DNA of 64,000 nucleotides from Sulfuriferula sp. (GTDB lineage: Bacteria; Pseudomonadota; Gammaproteobacteria; Burkholderiales; Sulfuriferulaceae), in contig JARLJL010000006.1 in assembly GCA_031291235.1 (NCBI GenBank), positions 1 through 64,000 on the forward strand, written 5' to 3'. The position numbers were made by a program, and so were the translations under genes. Within the stretch, counting starts at the first letter, position 1. Every line of letters starts with the position of its first letter. The notes below the pieces were generated by a model. It was not told the DNA's origin, did no database searches, and was given only the letters and a program-made list of their open reading frames with translations. Below, one piece after another: positions 44,841 to 54,654 of this stretch.

Positions 44841-47189
44841 CTAACTGTCCTGCCAATAATGCCTTTGCAACCTTCGCCAGCGCGTCATTTGCAGTGCGGC
44901 ATCGGGCGCAAAACGTATCTCTACCAAACCATCTTCATCCGAGCGCTGCAGGCGGCTGCCGGCATCGCGGTAACGCGCAATCACATCGCTGCGCGGATGC
45001 CCGAAACGATTGTCGTAACCCACAGTAAACACCGTGATTGCAGGCTGCACGGCGGCAATGAACGCAGGCGTAGACGAGGTGCGACTACCGTGATGCGGCG
45101 CGACCAGCAGCGTCGACGGTAACGCCGCCGGCACCGTCGCCAGCAATTGCGCCTCGTCGACGGCCTCAATATCGGCCGGCAATAATACACTACCGCCGGC
45201 ACTATCGAGCTTCAGCACGCAACTGCGATGATTATCCTTTAACGTCGCATCCGCATAACTGCCTGCTGTTGGGTGCAGCACCGCAACATGCACCCCATCC
45301 CAATCCCAGGCTTGCCCTGCCTCGCACTGCCGTATTATCCGAGTATAGTTCGCAAAAACCGGATGTGCGGCCGGCAAGGCAGTCAGCACGCTATTGACCG
45401 GCAGCGCAGCCAGTAACGATGCGGCACCGCCGGTATGGTCGTTATCGTCATGTGACAGCACCAGGGTATCCAGCTGCGTCACCCCTTCACCGCGCAGGTA
45501 AGGCACAATAATGCGACTGCCGCTATCCGCTTCGCTGTTGTAACGCGGCCCGGCATCGAACAGCAGCGCATGATGCGCCGTGCGCACCAGCACACCCAGA
45601 CCCTGCCCCACATCGATCACGCTTATCCATAGCGCACCGGTTGCCGGTTGCGTCACGGTAACCAGCAACGCCGGCAACATCAGTACCGCGCCCAGCCAGC
45701 GCGCCGGAAAGCCGCGCGGCAGCAGCCACCATAACGCACCCAGTACGGCCAGCACCACAGCCCAGTGCCCGGGTTCGGGCTGTTGCCACAGCGGCCAGCG
45801 CGCCAACATTTGCAGCAGCCAAGCGCAAGCCGCCATCAATCCGTGCGCCCATTGCAACGGCATATCCATGCCCGGCAAACTGCCCAGCAAAGCCAGCGGC
45901 GTGATCAGGAAACTGACCAGCGGTATCGCAAATGCATTTGCCAGCGGCGACACCGTGGACAGCTGCCCGAACAGCAACAGCAGTATCGGCGCCAACGCCA
46001 GCGTTACCGCCCATTGCGTCTGCCACCATTCATGCAGCCAGTGAGGTTTGTCCACCCGCGAGCCGGTTGCATACAGCAGCACGGCCACAGCGCCGAACGA
46101 CAGCCAGAAACCCGCTGACAGCACCGACCACGGATCGATCAGCACCACAATCAGCAGCGCCCACGCCAGTATCCGCGTCGGCACCAGCGTGCGCCCGCTC
46201 CACAGCGCAATGGCCACTACCCACAACATATATAGCGTGCGCTGCGCCGGCACACCGAACCCGGCCAGCACCACATAAGCCAGCGCAACCAGCGCCCCCG
46301 CCAACACTGCCGCCCGCCGGGCCGGCAGCCACAGGGTCAGCCGCGCACTGCGCCGCCATAGCGCATAGCACAGCGCAAATGCCAATCCGGACAGCATGGT
46401 GACATGCAGGCCGGAAATACTGATCAGATGCGTAATGCCGGTACGCTGATATAGCAACCATTGCGCAGGCGGGATAGCCGATTGCTCGCCGATGGCCAGC
46501 GCCTTGAGCACGCCGGTATAAGGGGCATCAGGCAATACGCGATCGAAGCGTTGCGCAATATGCTCGCGTACGACTTCGATCAGATAGCGCGGTGCCGCAA
46601 CGCGAGCCGCCAGCAGGCGATGCGCGCCGCGCTCCCGCACCGTGCCCAGCGCACGGATGTCGCGTGCGAACCAGGTGGCTTCCATGTCCATCACATGCGG
46701 ATTCTGCGTGGCGTGGGGGCGCCGCAAGCGCACCGTCAATTGCCAGCGCTGAGCAGCATGCACCGTGATCGCATCGGCCAGCGGCACGCCGTTGAAATCG
46801 GTAGTATAAGTCGATAGCTGTATGTGCTGCGGCACCGTCGCACCCGGCGTCAGCACCTGCTCGACATCGAATTCGAAACGCTGCCCGCGCTCGGTTGCCA
46901 CCGGCAAATTCACCACGACGCCCACCACGGCGACATCCACACCCTGCCATGCTGCAGGCAAAGCTTCGGCCAGACGCTGTTGCACGAGCATCGCCGCATA
47001 GCCGAACCCCAGCGCAAACCAGAATACCAACAACAGCGCGGCGCGCAGCTTGCGCCACCCGCCGGCCGCTGGCAATCCCCACGCCGCAGCCAGCAGCGGC
47101 AAACCCCAGGCCCATGCCGGATCGGGCAATACGGCTTGCTGTTGCAGCCACATCACGCCCGCAACAAAGGCCAGTATGGCTAACCGCAC
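44841..47189 (-). CDS. comEC: DNA uptake channel ComEC/Rec2
   Basis: 782 residues from GTG 47189, whose ribosome site GAGGA lies within the last codons of uvrB. The N-terminus has membrane helices; the middle is the Competence domain (ISISGLHVTMLSGLAFALCY, ALAIGEQSAIPPAQW); the C-terminal third is a metallo-beta-lactamase fold (VIDVGQGLGVLVRTAHHALL, LVLSHDDNDHTGGAASLLAA, LVAPHHGSRTSS). It carries single-stranded DNA across the inner membrane in transformation. The full three-domain form and intact metal motif suggest function. Confidence 0.95.
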   Translation of the reverse strand: MRLAILAFVAGVMWLQQQAVLPDPAWAWGLPLLAAAWGLPAAGGWRKLRAALLLVFWFALGFGYAAMLVQQRLAEALPAAWQGVDVAVVGVVVNLPVATERGQRFEFDVEQVLTPGATVPQHIQLSTYTTDFNGVPLADAITVHAAQRWQLTVRLRRPHATQNPHVMDMEATWFARDIRALGTVRERGAHRLLAARVAAPRYLIEVVREHIAQRFDRVLPDAPYTGVLKALAIGEQSAIPPAQWLLYQRTGITHLISISGLHVTMLSGLAFALCYALWRRSARLTLWLPARRAAVLAGALVALAYVVLAGFGVPAQRTLYMLWVVAIALWSGRTLVPTRILAWALLIVVLIDPWSVLSAGFWLSFGAVAVLLYATGSRVDKPHWLHEWWQTQWAVTLALAPILLLLFGQLSTVSPLANAFAIPLVSFLITPLALLGSLPGMDMPLQWAHGLMAACAWLLQMLARWPLWQQPEPGHWAVVLAVLGALWWLLPRGFPARWLGAVLMLPALLVTVTQPATGALWISVIDVGQGLGVLVRTAHHALLFDAGPRYNSEADSGSRIIVPYLRGEGVTQLDTLVLSHDDNDHTGGAASLLAALPVNSVLTALPAAHPVFANYTRIIRQCEAGQAWDWDGVHVAVLHPTAGSYADATLKDNHRSCVLKLDSAGGSVLLPADIEAVDEAQLLATVPAALPSTLLVAPHHGSRTSSTPAFIAAVQPAITVFTVGYDNRFGHPRSDVIARYRDAGSRLQRSDEDGLVEIRFAPDAALQMTRWRRLQRHYWQDS

Positions 47190-47192
47190 GAA

Positions 47193-49229
47193 TCAGGCAT
47201 CCTCATGCGAGCCATCGGCGCCGAATAATACCGCCTTCAAACGCTTTAATTCATCGCGCAGTTCCGCAGCCCGCTCGAATTCCAGATTTTTGGCAGCGGT
47301 GAGCATGTCTTTTTCCACCTGTTTCAGTTCGCGTGTCAGGGTTTTTTCATCCTTGGCATGATAGCTCGCCAGCTTTTGCGCCGCCTTGTGGCTGGCTTGC
47401 GCACTCTCCATGTCGTATGCACCTTCGATGATATCCTTGATGCCCTTGACTACACCGCGCGGGGTGATGCCGTGTGCCAGATTGTATTCGGTCTGCTTGC
47501 GGCGGCGCCGTTCGGTTTCATCCATCGCCCGCCGCATCGAGTTGGTCACGCGGTCGGCATACAGAATCGCGCGGCCGTGCAAATTGCGCGCTGCCCGGCC
47601 TATGGTCTGGATCAGCGAGCGTTCGGAACGCAGGAAACCCTCCTTGTCCGCATCCAGTATCGCCACCAGCGACACTTCGGGAATATCCAGCCCCTCGCGC
47701 AGCAAGTTGATACCGACCAGCACATCGAATACGCCGAGACGCAGGTCGCGAATAATCTCGACGCGCTCTACCGTATCCACATCCGAGTGCAGATAGCGCA
47801 CTTTCACGCCGTGTTCCGACAAATAATCGGTGAGGTCTTCCGACATGCGCTTGGTCAGCGTGGTTACCAGCACGCGCTCATTGATTGCGACGCGTTTGGT
47901 GATTTCGGAGAGCACGTCGTCGACCTGCGTCGCCACCGGACGGACTTCGATTTCCGGATCGACCAGACCGGTCGGGCGCACTACCTGCTCCACCACCTGG
48001 CCCTGATGCTGGTTTTCATATTCTGCAGGGGTAGCCGACACAAATACAGTCTGGCGCATAACGTGCTCGAATTCGTCGAAACGCAGCGGACGGTTATCCA
48101 GCGCCGAAGGCAGGCGAAAGCCGTAATTCACCAGATTTTCCTTGCGCGCGCGGTCGCCCTTGTACATACCGCCGATCTGCGGAATGGTAACGTGCGATTC
48201 GTCGATAATCATCAATGCCTGCGACGGCAGATAATCGATCAGCGTCGGCGGCGGTTCGCCGGCCTTGCGTCCGGACAGATGCCGCGAGTAATTCTCGATC
48301 CCTTTGCAGAATCCCAGCTCGTTCATCATTTCCAGATCAAACCGCGTACGCTGCTCCAGCCGCTGCGCCTCAACCAGCTTATTATCGCGATAAAATACTT
48401 CCAGCTGCTCGCGCAACTCGATCTTGATCGCCTCGATAGCGCGCAGGGTGGTACTGCGCGGAGTGACGTAATGGCTGGAGGGATACACGGTAAACCGCGC
48501 CAGTTTCTGCAGCAAATGTCCGGTCAAGGGATCGAACTGGCGAATACTCTCTACCTCGTCGTCGAACAACGAAATCCGCACCGCATGTTCGGCGCTTTCT
48601 GCCGGAAAAATATCCAGCACGTCGCCGCGTACGCGGAATACGCCGCGTTTGAATTCGAATTCGTTACGCTCGTATTGCATGGCGATCAGCCGCTGTATCG
48701 CATCGCGCTGCGACAGCTTCTCGCCCTGGCGCAGATGCAATATCATCTGATGATAATCGCCCGGATCGCCGATACCGTAGATCGCGGAAACCGTCGCGAC
48801 GATGATGCTGTCCTTGCGCTCCAGCAGCGCCTTGGTCGCCGACAAACGCATCTGCTCGATATGCTCGTTGATGCTGGAATCCTTTTCGATGAACAGATCC
48901 CGCGCCGGTACGTAAGCTTCAGGCTGATAGTAGTCGTAATAGGAAACGAAATACTCGACCGAATTCTCCGGGAAAAATTCACGCATTTCCGCATACAGCT
49001 GCGCCGCCAGCGTCTTGTTCGGCGCCATGACCATGGCCGGGCGGCCAAGTTGCGCGATAACGTGTGCCATCGTGTAGGTCTTGCCCGAGCCGGTCACGCC
49101 GAGCAGGGTCTGGAACGCCAGGCCGTCGTTGATTCCCTCCACCAGCTTCGCGATGGCTTGCGGCTGGTCGCCATCCGGCAAAAAAGGCTGATGCAAACGA
49201 AATGGACTATTGGGAAAAGTAACAATCAC
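47193..49229 (-). CDS. uvrB: Excinuclease ABC subunit B (UvrB)
   Basis: 678 residues from GTG 49229. Walker [21 protein letters not shown], the beta-hairpin region [19 protein letters not shown], helicase motif [28 protein letters not shown], and the C-terminal UVR domain ([20 protein letters not shown]). It loads UvrC at DNA damage. Only three bases separate its stop from the comEC start. It is divergent from the aminotransferase gene at 49313. Confidence 0.97.
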   Translation of the reverse strand: MIVTFPNSPFRLHQPFLPDGDQPQAIAKLVEGINDGLAFQTLLGVTGSGKTYTMAHVIAQLGRPAMVMAPNKTLAAQLYAEMREFFPENSVEYFVSYYDYYQPEAYVPARDLFIEKDSSINEHIEQMRLSATKALLERKDSIIVATVSAIYGIGDPGDYHQMILHLRQGEKLSQRDAIQRLIAMQYERNEFEFKRGVFRVRGDVLDIFPAESAEHAVRISLFDDEVESIRQFDPLTGHLLQKLARFTVYPSSHYVTPRSTTLRAIEAIKIELREQLEVFYRDNKLVEAQRLEQRTRFDLEMMNELGFCKGIENYSRHLSGRKAGEPPPTLIDYLPSQALMIIDESHVTIPQIGGMYKGDRARKENLVNYGFRLPSALDNRPLRFDEFEHVMRQTVFVSATPAEYENQHQGQVVEQVVRPTGLVDPEIEVRPVATQVDDVLSEITKRVAINERVLVTTLTKRMSEDLTDYLSEHGVKVRYLHSDVDTVERVEIIRDLRLGVFDVLVGINLLREGLDIPEVSLVAILDADKEGFLRSERSLIQTIGRAARNLHGRAILYADRVTNSMRRAMDETERRRRKQTEYNLAHGITPRGVVKGIKDIIEGAYDMESAQASHKAAQKLASYHAKDEKTLTRELKQVEKDMLTAAKNLEFERAAELRDELKRLKAVLFGADGSHEDA

Positions 49230-49267
49230 GAGTAAAATCCCCCTGTTTTTAACCCGTTAATCTTACC

Positions 49268-49292
49268 ATGTCGGCGGATTAGCCTCCGACAT
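49268..49292. repeat. Inverted repeat between uvrB and the aminotransferase gene
   Basis: ATGTCGG and CCGACAT are exact 7-base arms around 11 bases, in the 83-bp divergent gap and close to the aminotransferase ribosome site. It may be an operator or leader hairpin; no U tract follows. Confidence 0.35.
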
Positions 49293-49312
49293 ACTACTCA
49301 AGGATGTTTAAG

Positions 49313-50506
49313 TTGGAACTCTCAAATCGCGTTCAGGCCATCAAACCCTCTCCTACCCTTGCTGTCACCGCACGCGCAGCAAAACTCAAAGCCGAAGGCA
49401 AGGACATTATCGGTTTGGGGGCAGGCGAACCCGATTTCGACACACCGCAACACATCAAGGATGCAGCCATCGCTGCCATCAACAGCGGCTTTACCAAATA
49501 CACCGCGGTAGGCGGCACCCCCTCGCTGAAACAGGCCGTCATCGCCAAATTCAAACGCGATAACGGCCTCGACTACACCGCCAAACAGGTACTGGTATCG
49601 TGCGGCGGCAAGCAAAGTTTCTTCAACCTCGTTCAGGCGCTGATCAACCCCGGCGACGAGGTCATTATTCCTGCACCGTACTGGGTGTCTTATCCCGACA
49701 TCGTTATCCTCGCCGGCGGTACGCCGGTGATTATCGAGGCCGGCATCGCACAGGGTTTCAAAATCACGCCCGCCCAATTGCAGGCAGCGATCACGCCGCG
49801 CACTCGCATGGTGGTCATCAACAGCCCGAGCAACCCCAGCGGCGCGGTGTACAGTCTGGAAGAACTGGCTGCACTGGGTGCCGTGTTGCGCAATCATCCC
49901 GGCATCATCATCGCCACCGATGACATGTACGAACACATCCGCCTGCAGGACGGCCCGTTCAGCAACATACTCAACGCCTGCCCCGACCTGTACGACCGCA
50001 CCATGGTGCTGAACGGCGTATCCAAGGCTTACGCCATGACCGGCTGGCGTATCGGCTATTGCGCCGGCCCGGAAAAGCTCATCACCGCGATGGAAAATGT
50101 GCAGTCGCAATCGACCTCCAACCCCACTTCGATCTCGCAAGTGGCCGCCGAAGCCGCGCTCAACGGCGATCAGCAGTGCATCGTGCCGATGATCGCCGCG
50201 TTCCGCGAACGTCATGAATTTGTCGTTGCCGCACTCAACACTATCCCCGGCGTCGAATGCCTGTATGCCGGCGGCGCATTTTATGCCTTCCCCGATGCCA
50301 GCGGCGCGATACAGCGCCTGTATCAGGCAGGCAAGATTACTGCCGCCACAGACATTGCATTGAGCGAGTATCTGCTGGAAAAAGCCGGTGTTGCAGTCGT
50401 CCCGGGTTCCGCATTCGGCAGCGAAGGCTATATCCGCCTGTCGTTCGCCACTTCCATGGACAATCTCAAGGCAGCATTGAGCCGGTTACAGACCTGGATG
50501 GCCTGA
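49313..50506 (+). CDS. aspC: Class I PLP aminotransferase (aspartate type)
   Basis: 397 residues from TTG 49313, preferred because AAGGA lies eight bases before; the ATG at 49304 would sit directly on that site. Fold-type I motifs: GLGAGEPDFDTPQHIKDAAI, the KYTAVGGTPSLKQAV segment, NSPSNPSGAVYSLEELAALG, and NGVSKAYAMTGWRIGYCAGP with the PLP-binding Lys. Closest to the bacterial 1b aspartate aminotransferases, some of which also use prephenate. No operon partner is evident. Confidence 0.93.
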   Translation: MELSNRVQAIKPSPTLAVTARAAKLKAEGKDIIGLGAGEPDFDTPQHIKDAAIAAINSGFTKYTAVGGTPSLKQAVIAKFKRDNGLDYTAKQVLVSCGGKQSFFNLVQALINPGDEVIIPAPYWVSYPDIVILAGGTPVIIEAGIAQGFKITPAQLQAAITPRTRMVVINSPSNPSGAVYSLEELAALGAVLRNHPGIIIATDDMYEHIRLQDGPFSNILNACPDLYDRTMVLNGVSKAYAMTGWRIGYCAGPEKLITAMENVQSQSTSNPTSISQVAAEAALNGDQQCIVPMIAAFRERHEFVVAALNTIPGVECLYAGGAFYAFPDASGAIQRLYQAGKITAATDIALSEYLLEKAGVAVVPGSAFGSEGYIRLSFATSMDNLKAALSRLQTWMA

Positions 50507-50609
50507 ACCGGGCAATCGCATCAATAGTCTGCTGCACGAAGAAAAGCGGGAGTTCCAGGAAAGACTCAGTTGCTGCCCGCACCTGCAGCAGCAATCCGAA
50601 CGGGATAAA

Positions 50610-50627
50610 ACGGCGTTAAGGCGCCGT
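50610..50627. terminator. Short hairpin between convergent genes
   Basis: ACGGCG-TTAAGG-CGCCGT, a 6-bp perfect stem between the aminotransferase gene and the small minus-strand gene at 50636. No U tract; a weak candidate. Confidence 0.3.
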
Positions 50628-50635
50628 ACCTGTGA

Positions 50636-50869
50636 CTACAACCCTAGTGCAGTAGCGCGCAATCCCTGACTGGTCACGCCGTCCAGGATCTCTCTGGCAT
50701 TGGCACAATCCGGGTTATAAGCAATCAGCATCAGATGCGGCGTCCTGTCGCCTGTTGCGGCACTGACTACGCAGGTATTTTCACGGACGGCATTTTGCAA
50801 CCGGTCCAACTGTTCGCGGGTCAAAGACTCGTCTACATGTATAATGAAATCAGCAATGGAAATATACAT
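50636..50869 (-). CDS. Small HMA-fold-like protein without CxxC
   Basis: 77 residues. The layout MYISIADFIIHVDESLTREQ - helix - VVSAATGD - HLMLIAYNP - helix - LRATALGL fits a beta-alpha-beta-beta-alpha-beta (ferredoxin-like, heavy-metal-associated) fold. The usual metal-binding CxxC is absent: the two cysteines are isolated. A strong GGAGGG ribosome site stands eight bases before ATG 50869, supporting it as a real gene. Function unknown; it is divergent from the next gene, 158 bp away. Confidence 0.7.
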   Translation of the reverse strand: MYISIADFIIHVDESLTREQLDRLQNAVRENTCVVSAATGDRTPHLMLIAYNPDCANAREILDGVTSQGLRATALGL

Positions 50870-51027
50870 GATAATTTCCCTCCGCCATGGGTTAATGTTT
50901 CTTACGATCTATCTGTTCACCTTCATCTTTTATTTATAGCACATGACGGCAATCCGTCGAGCTGCATCTCGGCACCAACCGACAGTATCGCATCACTATT
51001 ATCCGGCATAGCCGGCATCGGAGTTTC

Positions 51028-51636
51028 ATGAACGAAAAAATCAGTAGCTTGCTGGCACAAATGCATGCGCTCGATGATGAATTGCGCACCGCCTTGCACG
51101 AACAGGAAACGCGGGTACTTTTCGAAATCAGGGGCAAGCATGTCGAATTCGAGCAGTCGATCAAACAGGCACACCGCAAACTAAAGCAGGGGTTCTTCCG
51201 CTGGCTGGTTACCAATCGGCCGCAAAATCTGATTACCGGTCCCATTATTTACAGCATGATCGTGCCGTTGTTGTTGACGGATTTGCTGGTGAGTTTTTAT
51301 CAGGCGAGCTGTTTCCCAATTTACCGGATCGCCAAAGTACGCCGCGCCGATTTCATCGTATTCGACCGCGCTCAGCTACAATATCTCAATTTCATCGAAA
51401 AATTCCACTGCACCTACTGCGAATACGCTAACGGCCTGATCGCCTACCTGCAGGAAATCATCGCCAGAACCGAAGAATACTTTTGCCCGATCAAGCACGC
51501 GCGCAAAATCACCGGTTCCCATGCACGTTATGCCTACTTTCTGAATTACGGCGATGCTGCAGATTTTGAAAGCAGACTCGAAGCGTACCGCGTTGCATTA
51601 GGCAAGGCAGGACATCCCGGCAAACCCCATAACTGA
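51028..51636 (+). CDS. Membrane-associated conserved protein with Cys motifs
   Basis: 202 residues. The N-terminal 60 residues are a predicted coiled coil; a hydrophobic segment (ITGPIIYSMIVPLLLTDLLV) likely enters the membrane. The C-terminal part has CTYCEYANGL (CxxC) and EYFCPIKHARK, spaced like a metal or cluster site. I know similar uncharacterised proteins in other betaproteobacteria but no function. The frame closes nine bp before the methyltransferase gene, suggesting co-transcription. Confidence 0.8.
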   Translation: MNEKISSLLAQMHALDDELRTALHEQETRVLFEIRGKHVEFEQSIKQAHRKLKQGFFRWLVTNRPQNLITGPIIYSMIVPLLLTDLLVSFYQASCFPIYRIAKVRRADFIVFDRAQLQYLNFIEKFHCTYCEYANGLIAYLQEIIARTEEYFCPIKHARKITGSHARYAYFLNYGDAADFESRLEAYRVALGKAGHPGKPHN

Positions 51637-51645
51637 GTAACAACC

Positions 51646-52791
51646 ATGACCGAACAAGCCACAATCAACTGGACCGAAGCCGATACCTGCCGTTCTGCCG
51701 TCTGGCATTCCGAAAATAAGACACGCCCGCCAAAACAGGTAATCATCGCCGACGACACACTGTCTGCCGATGTTGCCTACCGGCTGGCATGCGAAGGCAC
51801 GGGGCTACTGTGGCGCGGCGATTTTCAGAATGCGCGCCAATTGCTGCAGGCGCTGGCCCGTCGCGTCGACCGTCCGCCGCACAAATCCAAAAAGCCTGCC
51901 AGACCGGCAACTACGCCGAGCGAAGCGTTCAACCTGCACCGGCAGGCGCAATCGCTGCGCGCGCGCGTATTGTCAATGCTGCTAATCCCGCTCGATGCCG
52001 ATTACACCATCCCGCTGCGACGTGCACCCGACGTACGCGCCGCCTGCACTGAAGTTTACGGAATAGCGACTGCGCCGTCAGTCGTCTCGCTACGCGAACT
52101 GCAAGGACTGATCGGCGCTCATGAATGGCGCAAAAAAGGCGTGGATATTCCTGCGCTCGGCGAACGCATCCATCCGCACTACGGCGTATTCTCGCCGGTA
52201 CGCGGCGAATATGTAGCACTGGTAGCACAAGCGCCGCTACCTTCCGCCGCGCTGGCTTTCGATATCGGTACCGGCACCGGCGTATTGGCGGCACTGCTCG
52301 CCCGCCGCGGCGTCGCGCATGTCATCGCCACCGATCAGGACCCGCGCGCCCTCGCCTGCGCCCGCGAAAACATCGACCGGCTCGGACTCAACACACAGGT
52401 AGAAATAATTCAGGCTGACCTGTTCCCCGCCGGCCGCGCGCCGCTGATAGTCTGCAACCCGCCATGGATACCCGCCCGCCCAAATACCGCCATAGAGCAC
52501 GCCATATATGATCCGGACAGCCGCATGTTGCACGGATTTCTCGACGGGCTAGCCGCACATCTCGAACCGCACGGCGAAGGCTGGCTAATACTTTCCGACA
52601 TCGCCGAGCATCTGGGACTGCGCTCGCGCGAAACATTGCTGAACATGATCGCAACAGCCGGTTTAACCGTGCTCGAACACATGGACATGAAACCGCACCA
52701 CCCCAAGACAACCGACCGCACCGACCCTCTGCACAGTGCGCGCGCAGCGGAAATCACCTCGCTATGGCGGCTCACGGTACGCCAGATATAG
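51646..52791 (+). CDS. Class I SAM methyltransferase with NPPW motif
   Basis: 381 residues. The first ~190 residues form an unfamiliar N-terminal domain (residues 60-110 rich in Arg/Lys/Pro). Then FDIGTGTGVLAALLARRGVA (SAM-binding motif I), ATDQDPRALACARENIDRLG, and VCNPPWIPARPNTAIEHAIY with the NPPW signature of N-methyltransferases such as PrmB/PrmC/HemK and RlmG. The substrate is a protein glutamine or an RNA/DNA base amine by family logic, not assigned here. It is co-directional with the Cys protein upstream. Confidence 0.85.
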   Translation: MTEQATINWTEADTCRSAVWHSENKTRPPKQVIIADDTLSADVAYRLACEGTGLLWRGDFQNARQLLQALARRVDRPPHKSKKPARPATTPSEAFNLHRQAQSLRARVLSMLLIPLDADYTIPLRRAPDVRAACTEVYGIATAPSVVSLRELQGLIGAHEWRKKGVDIPALGERIHPHYGVFSPVRGEYVALVAQAPLPSAALAFDIGTGTGVLAALLARRGVAHVIATDQDPRALACARENIDRLGLNTQVEIIQADLFPAGRAPLIVCNPPWIPARPNTAIEHAIYDPDSRMLHGFLDGLAAHLEPHGEGWLILSDIAEHLGLRSRETLLNMIATAGLTVLEHMDMKPHHPKTTDRTDPLHSARAAEITSLWRLTVRQI

Positions 52792-53137
52792 CTGACTCAA
52801 TTCAAACTGCTGGTTCAAAACTACCACACAAAACTACCACATCTTATAGCAATATGAATTGATATAATTTTACTCAAGTTACAGCTGCCGCATCACATCT
52901 GCAACACTCGTTAATACCTCGCGCTGTATCAGGGCGAGGATATTGATTTCATTAGTACAACAAAGGTATTTCACCCGCATTGCACCAACGCATGGATTGC
53001 GCAACATCGCATTACGCGCGGCATCGTAATTGCACGAATTTATATCCTAGATTTAACAACGCACATTCCTGTTTCCGTAAATAACACTACCGTAACAAAT
53101 TTATTTTTAATCGCAATCAATGCTTAAGGAGCATATT
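52792..53137 (+). promoter_or_regulatory. Upstream region of tsdBA
   Basis: 346 bp without a gene. It contains a tandem AAAACTACCACA direct repeat (about 52817-52842) and a TATAAT at 52863-52868 without a convincing -35 box. The last 50 bases before tsdB are A/T rich. Thiosulfate-responsive control would be expected here, but no known operator is recognised. Confidence 0.35.
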
Positions 53138-53779
53138 TTGAAGCACATTCTATTTACAGCCATGGCATGCATTCCGCTCATGGCACAAGCGGATGATGTC
53201 GCTCAGACCATCATCAATCAAGGCAACAAGCAGGGCGCAGTGGCCTGCATGGCATGCCACGGTATCGACGGCGGCGGCAATGCCGCAGGCGGCTTCCCCA
53301 GACTGGCAGGACTCAACCAAACCTATATCACCCACCAATTGCAAAGCTTTCGTTCCGGCAAACGCAACAATCCAGTCATGCAACCCATAGCTAAAGCGCT
53401 CTCGGATACTGAAATCGAACAACTCGCAGCTCATTACGCAGCCATGCCGCTGCCCGCCATCGCACCTGCAGGCGGCGACCCCGCGTTGCTGCGCAAAGGC
53501 GAAGCCATCGCCACCGAGGGTGACTGGGATCACGGCATTCCGGCCTGCTTTCAATGTCACGCTGCTAACGGTGCAGGCATAGCCCCGGATTTTCCTGCCA
53601 TTACCGGACAATCTGCCGCCTACATAACCAGTCAGATTAGCGCATGGAAATCAGGCGCCCGTGCCAACGACCCAATTGGATTGATGAAATCCGTTGCCGG
53701 CAAGCTATCAGCCGATCAGGTAAAAGCCGTTTCTACCTATCTTGCCAATCAACCCTTAACCATTGGAAATCAGAAATGA
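53138..53779 (+). CDS. tsdB: Dihaem cytochrome c4-type protein, TsdB-like
   Basis: 213 residues from TTG 53138, with AAGGAG six bases before; an ATG 18 bases upstream would place charged residues before the signal peptide (ILFTAMACIPLMAQA). Two c-type haem sites, CMACH (residues 37-41) and CFQCH, each followed by a cytochrome c fold (RLAGLNQTYITHQLQSFRSG and ITGQSAAYITSQISAWKSGA), are the duplicated c4 pattern. It overlaps tsdA by ATGA. As in known TsdB proteins, it probably accepts electrons from TsdA in the periplasm. Confidence 0.88.
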   Translation: MKHILFTAMACIPLMAQADDVAQTIINQGNKQGAVACMACHGIDGGGNAAGGFPRLAGLNQTYITHQLQSFRSGKRNNPVMQPIAKALSDTEIEQLAAHYAAMPLPAIAPAGGDPALLRKGEAIATEGDWDHGIPACFQCHAANGAGIAPDFPAITGQSAAYITSQISAWKSGARANDPIGLMKSVAGKLSADQVKAVSTYLANQPLTIGNQK

Positions 53780-54654
53780 AGAACACCATCGCAACCGCCC
53801 TGGCTTTAACCATGCTTACCGTATCCGGCATGTCCGTAGCTGCCGGTACGCCCCAAAGCAAAGCAACAGTCTTCACCCCGCCCAGTGAAGCCACCATTCC
53901 CGACGATGAATACGGCCGTACCATACGCATGGGGAAAAATATTTTCGACGATACCCAACATTATGCCAAGCAATATGTCGGCAATAGCCTGAACTGCGTA
54001 AACTGCCACCTCGCTTCCGGCCGCAAGCCCGATTCGGCGCCATTATGGGGCGCTTACGTACGCTACCCTGCATACCGTACCAAAAACAACAAGGTCAATA
54101 CTTTGGGACAAAGAATACAGGGCTGCTTCAAATTCAGCATGAACGGCAAAGCACCGGCGATCGACAGCCCGGAAATGATTGCGCTGGTCACTTACGCGCA
54201 CTGGTTATCCAGCGGCGCACCTGTCGGCGCAACGTTAAAAGGCGCAGGGTATCCGAAGCTGGCCAAAGCGGCTGCCGCCCCCGACTTTATCAGGGGTAAA
54301 ACCGTTTATGCCGAGAACTGCCAGATATGCCATGGCGTCGACGGCGAAGGCAAAATCATCGACGGCAAAACAGTATTCCCGCCGTTATGGGGTTCAACAT
54401 CGTTCAATTGGGGCGCAGGCATGCACCGGATAGATAATGCCGCAGCATTCATCAAGGCCAACATGCCCTTATCCAAGGGCAACACGCTCACCGATCAGCA
54501 AGCATGGGATGTAGCTACCTTCGTCATGTCGCATGAACGTCCTCAAGACCCGCGTTTCACAGGTGACGTAGCGCAGACCAAAAAGGAATACCACGACGAA
54601 GATTGCAAATATGGCGACACCGTCAATGGCAAGGTACTTGGCGGCAGCAACTAG
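53776..54654 (+). CDS. tsdA: Thiosulfate dehydrogenase TsdA (tetrathionate-forming)
   Basis: 292 residues from ATG 53776, which overlaps the tsdB stop; the frame is open upstream but that part is tsdB in another frame. Signal peptide (IATALALTMLTVSGMSVAAG). Two haem sites, CVNCH and CQICH. The segment LGQRIQGCFKFSMNGKAPA carries the Cys that serves as unusual axial ligand of haem 1 in TsdA. Neighbouring DSPEMIALVTYAHWLSSGAP and GKTVFPPLWGSTSFNWGAGM also match the family. It joins two thiosulfates to tetrathionate in the periplasm. Confidence 0.93.
   Translation: MKNTIATALALTMLTVSGMSVAAGTPQSKATVFTPPSEATIPDDEYGRTIRMGKNIFDDTQHYAKQYVGNSLNCVNCHLASGRKPDSAPLWGAYVRYPAYRTKNNKVNTLGQRIQGCFKFSMNGKAPAIDSPEMIALVTYAHWLSSGAPVGATLKGAGYPKLAKAAAAPDFIRGKTVYAENCQICHGVDGEGKIIDGKTVFPPLWGSTSFNWGAGMHRIDNAAAFIKANMPLSKGNTLTDQQAWDVATFVMSHERPQDPRFTGDVAQTKKEYHDEDCKYGDTVNGKVLGGSN

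Noticed and set aside
47358-49235. A 625-codon open frame on the plus strand covering almost all of uvrB
   Set aside because: It is fully antisense to uvrB, shows no recognisable domain and has the Arg/His/Gln-rich composition of a shadow frame. UvrB itself is certain.
53644-53775. A longer N-terminus for TsdA from an upstream in-frame ATG
   Set aside because: That part is tsdB coding sequence in another frame; the signal peptide begins exactly at ATG 53776 with an ATGA overlap.
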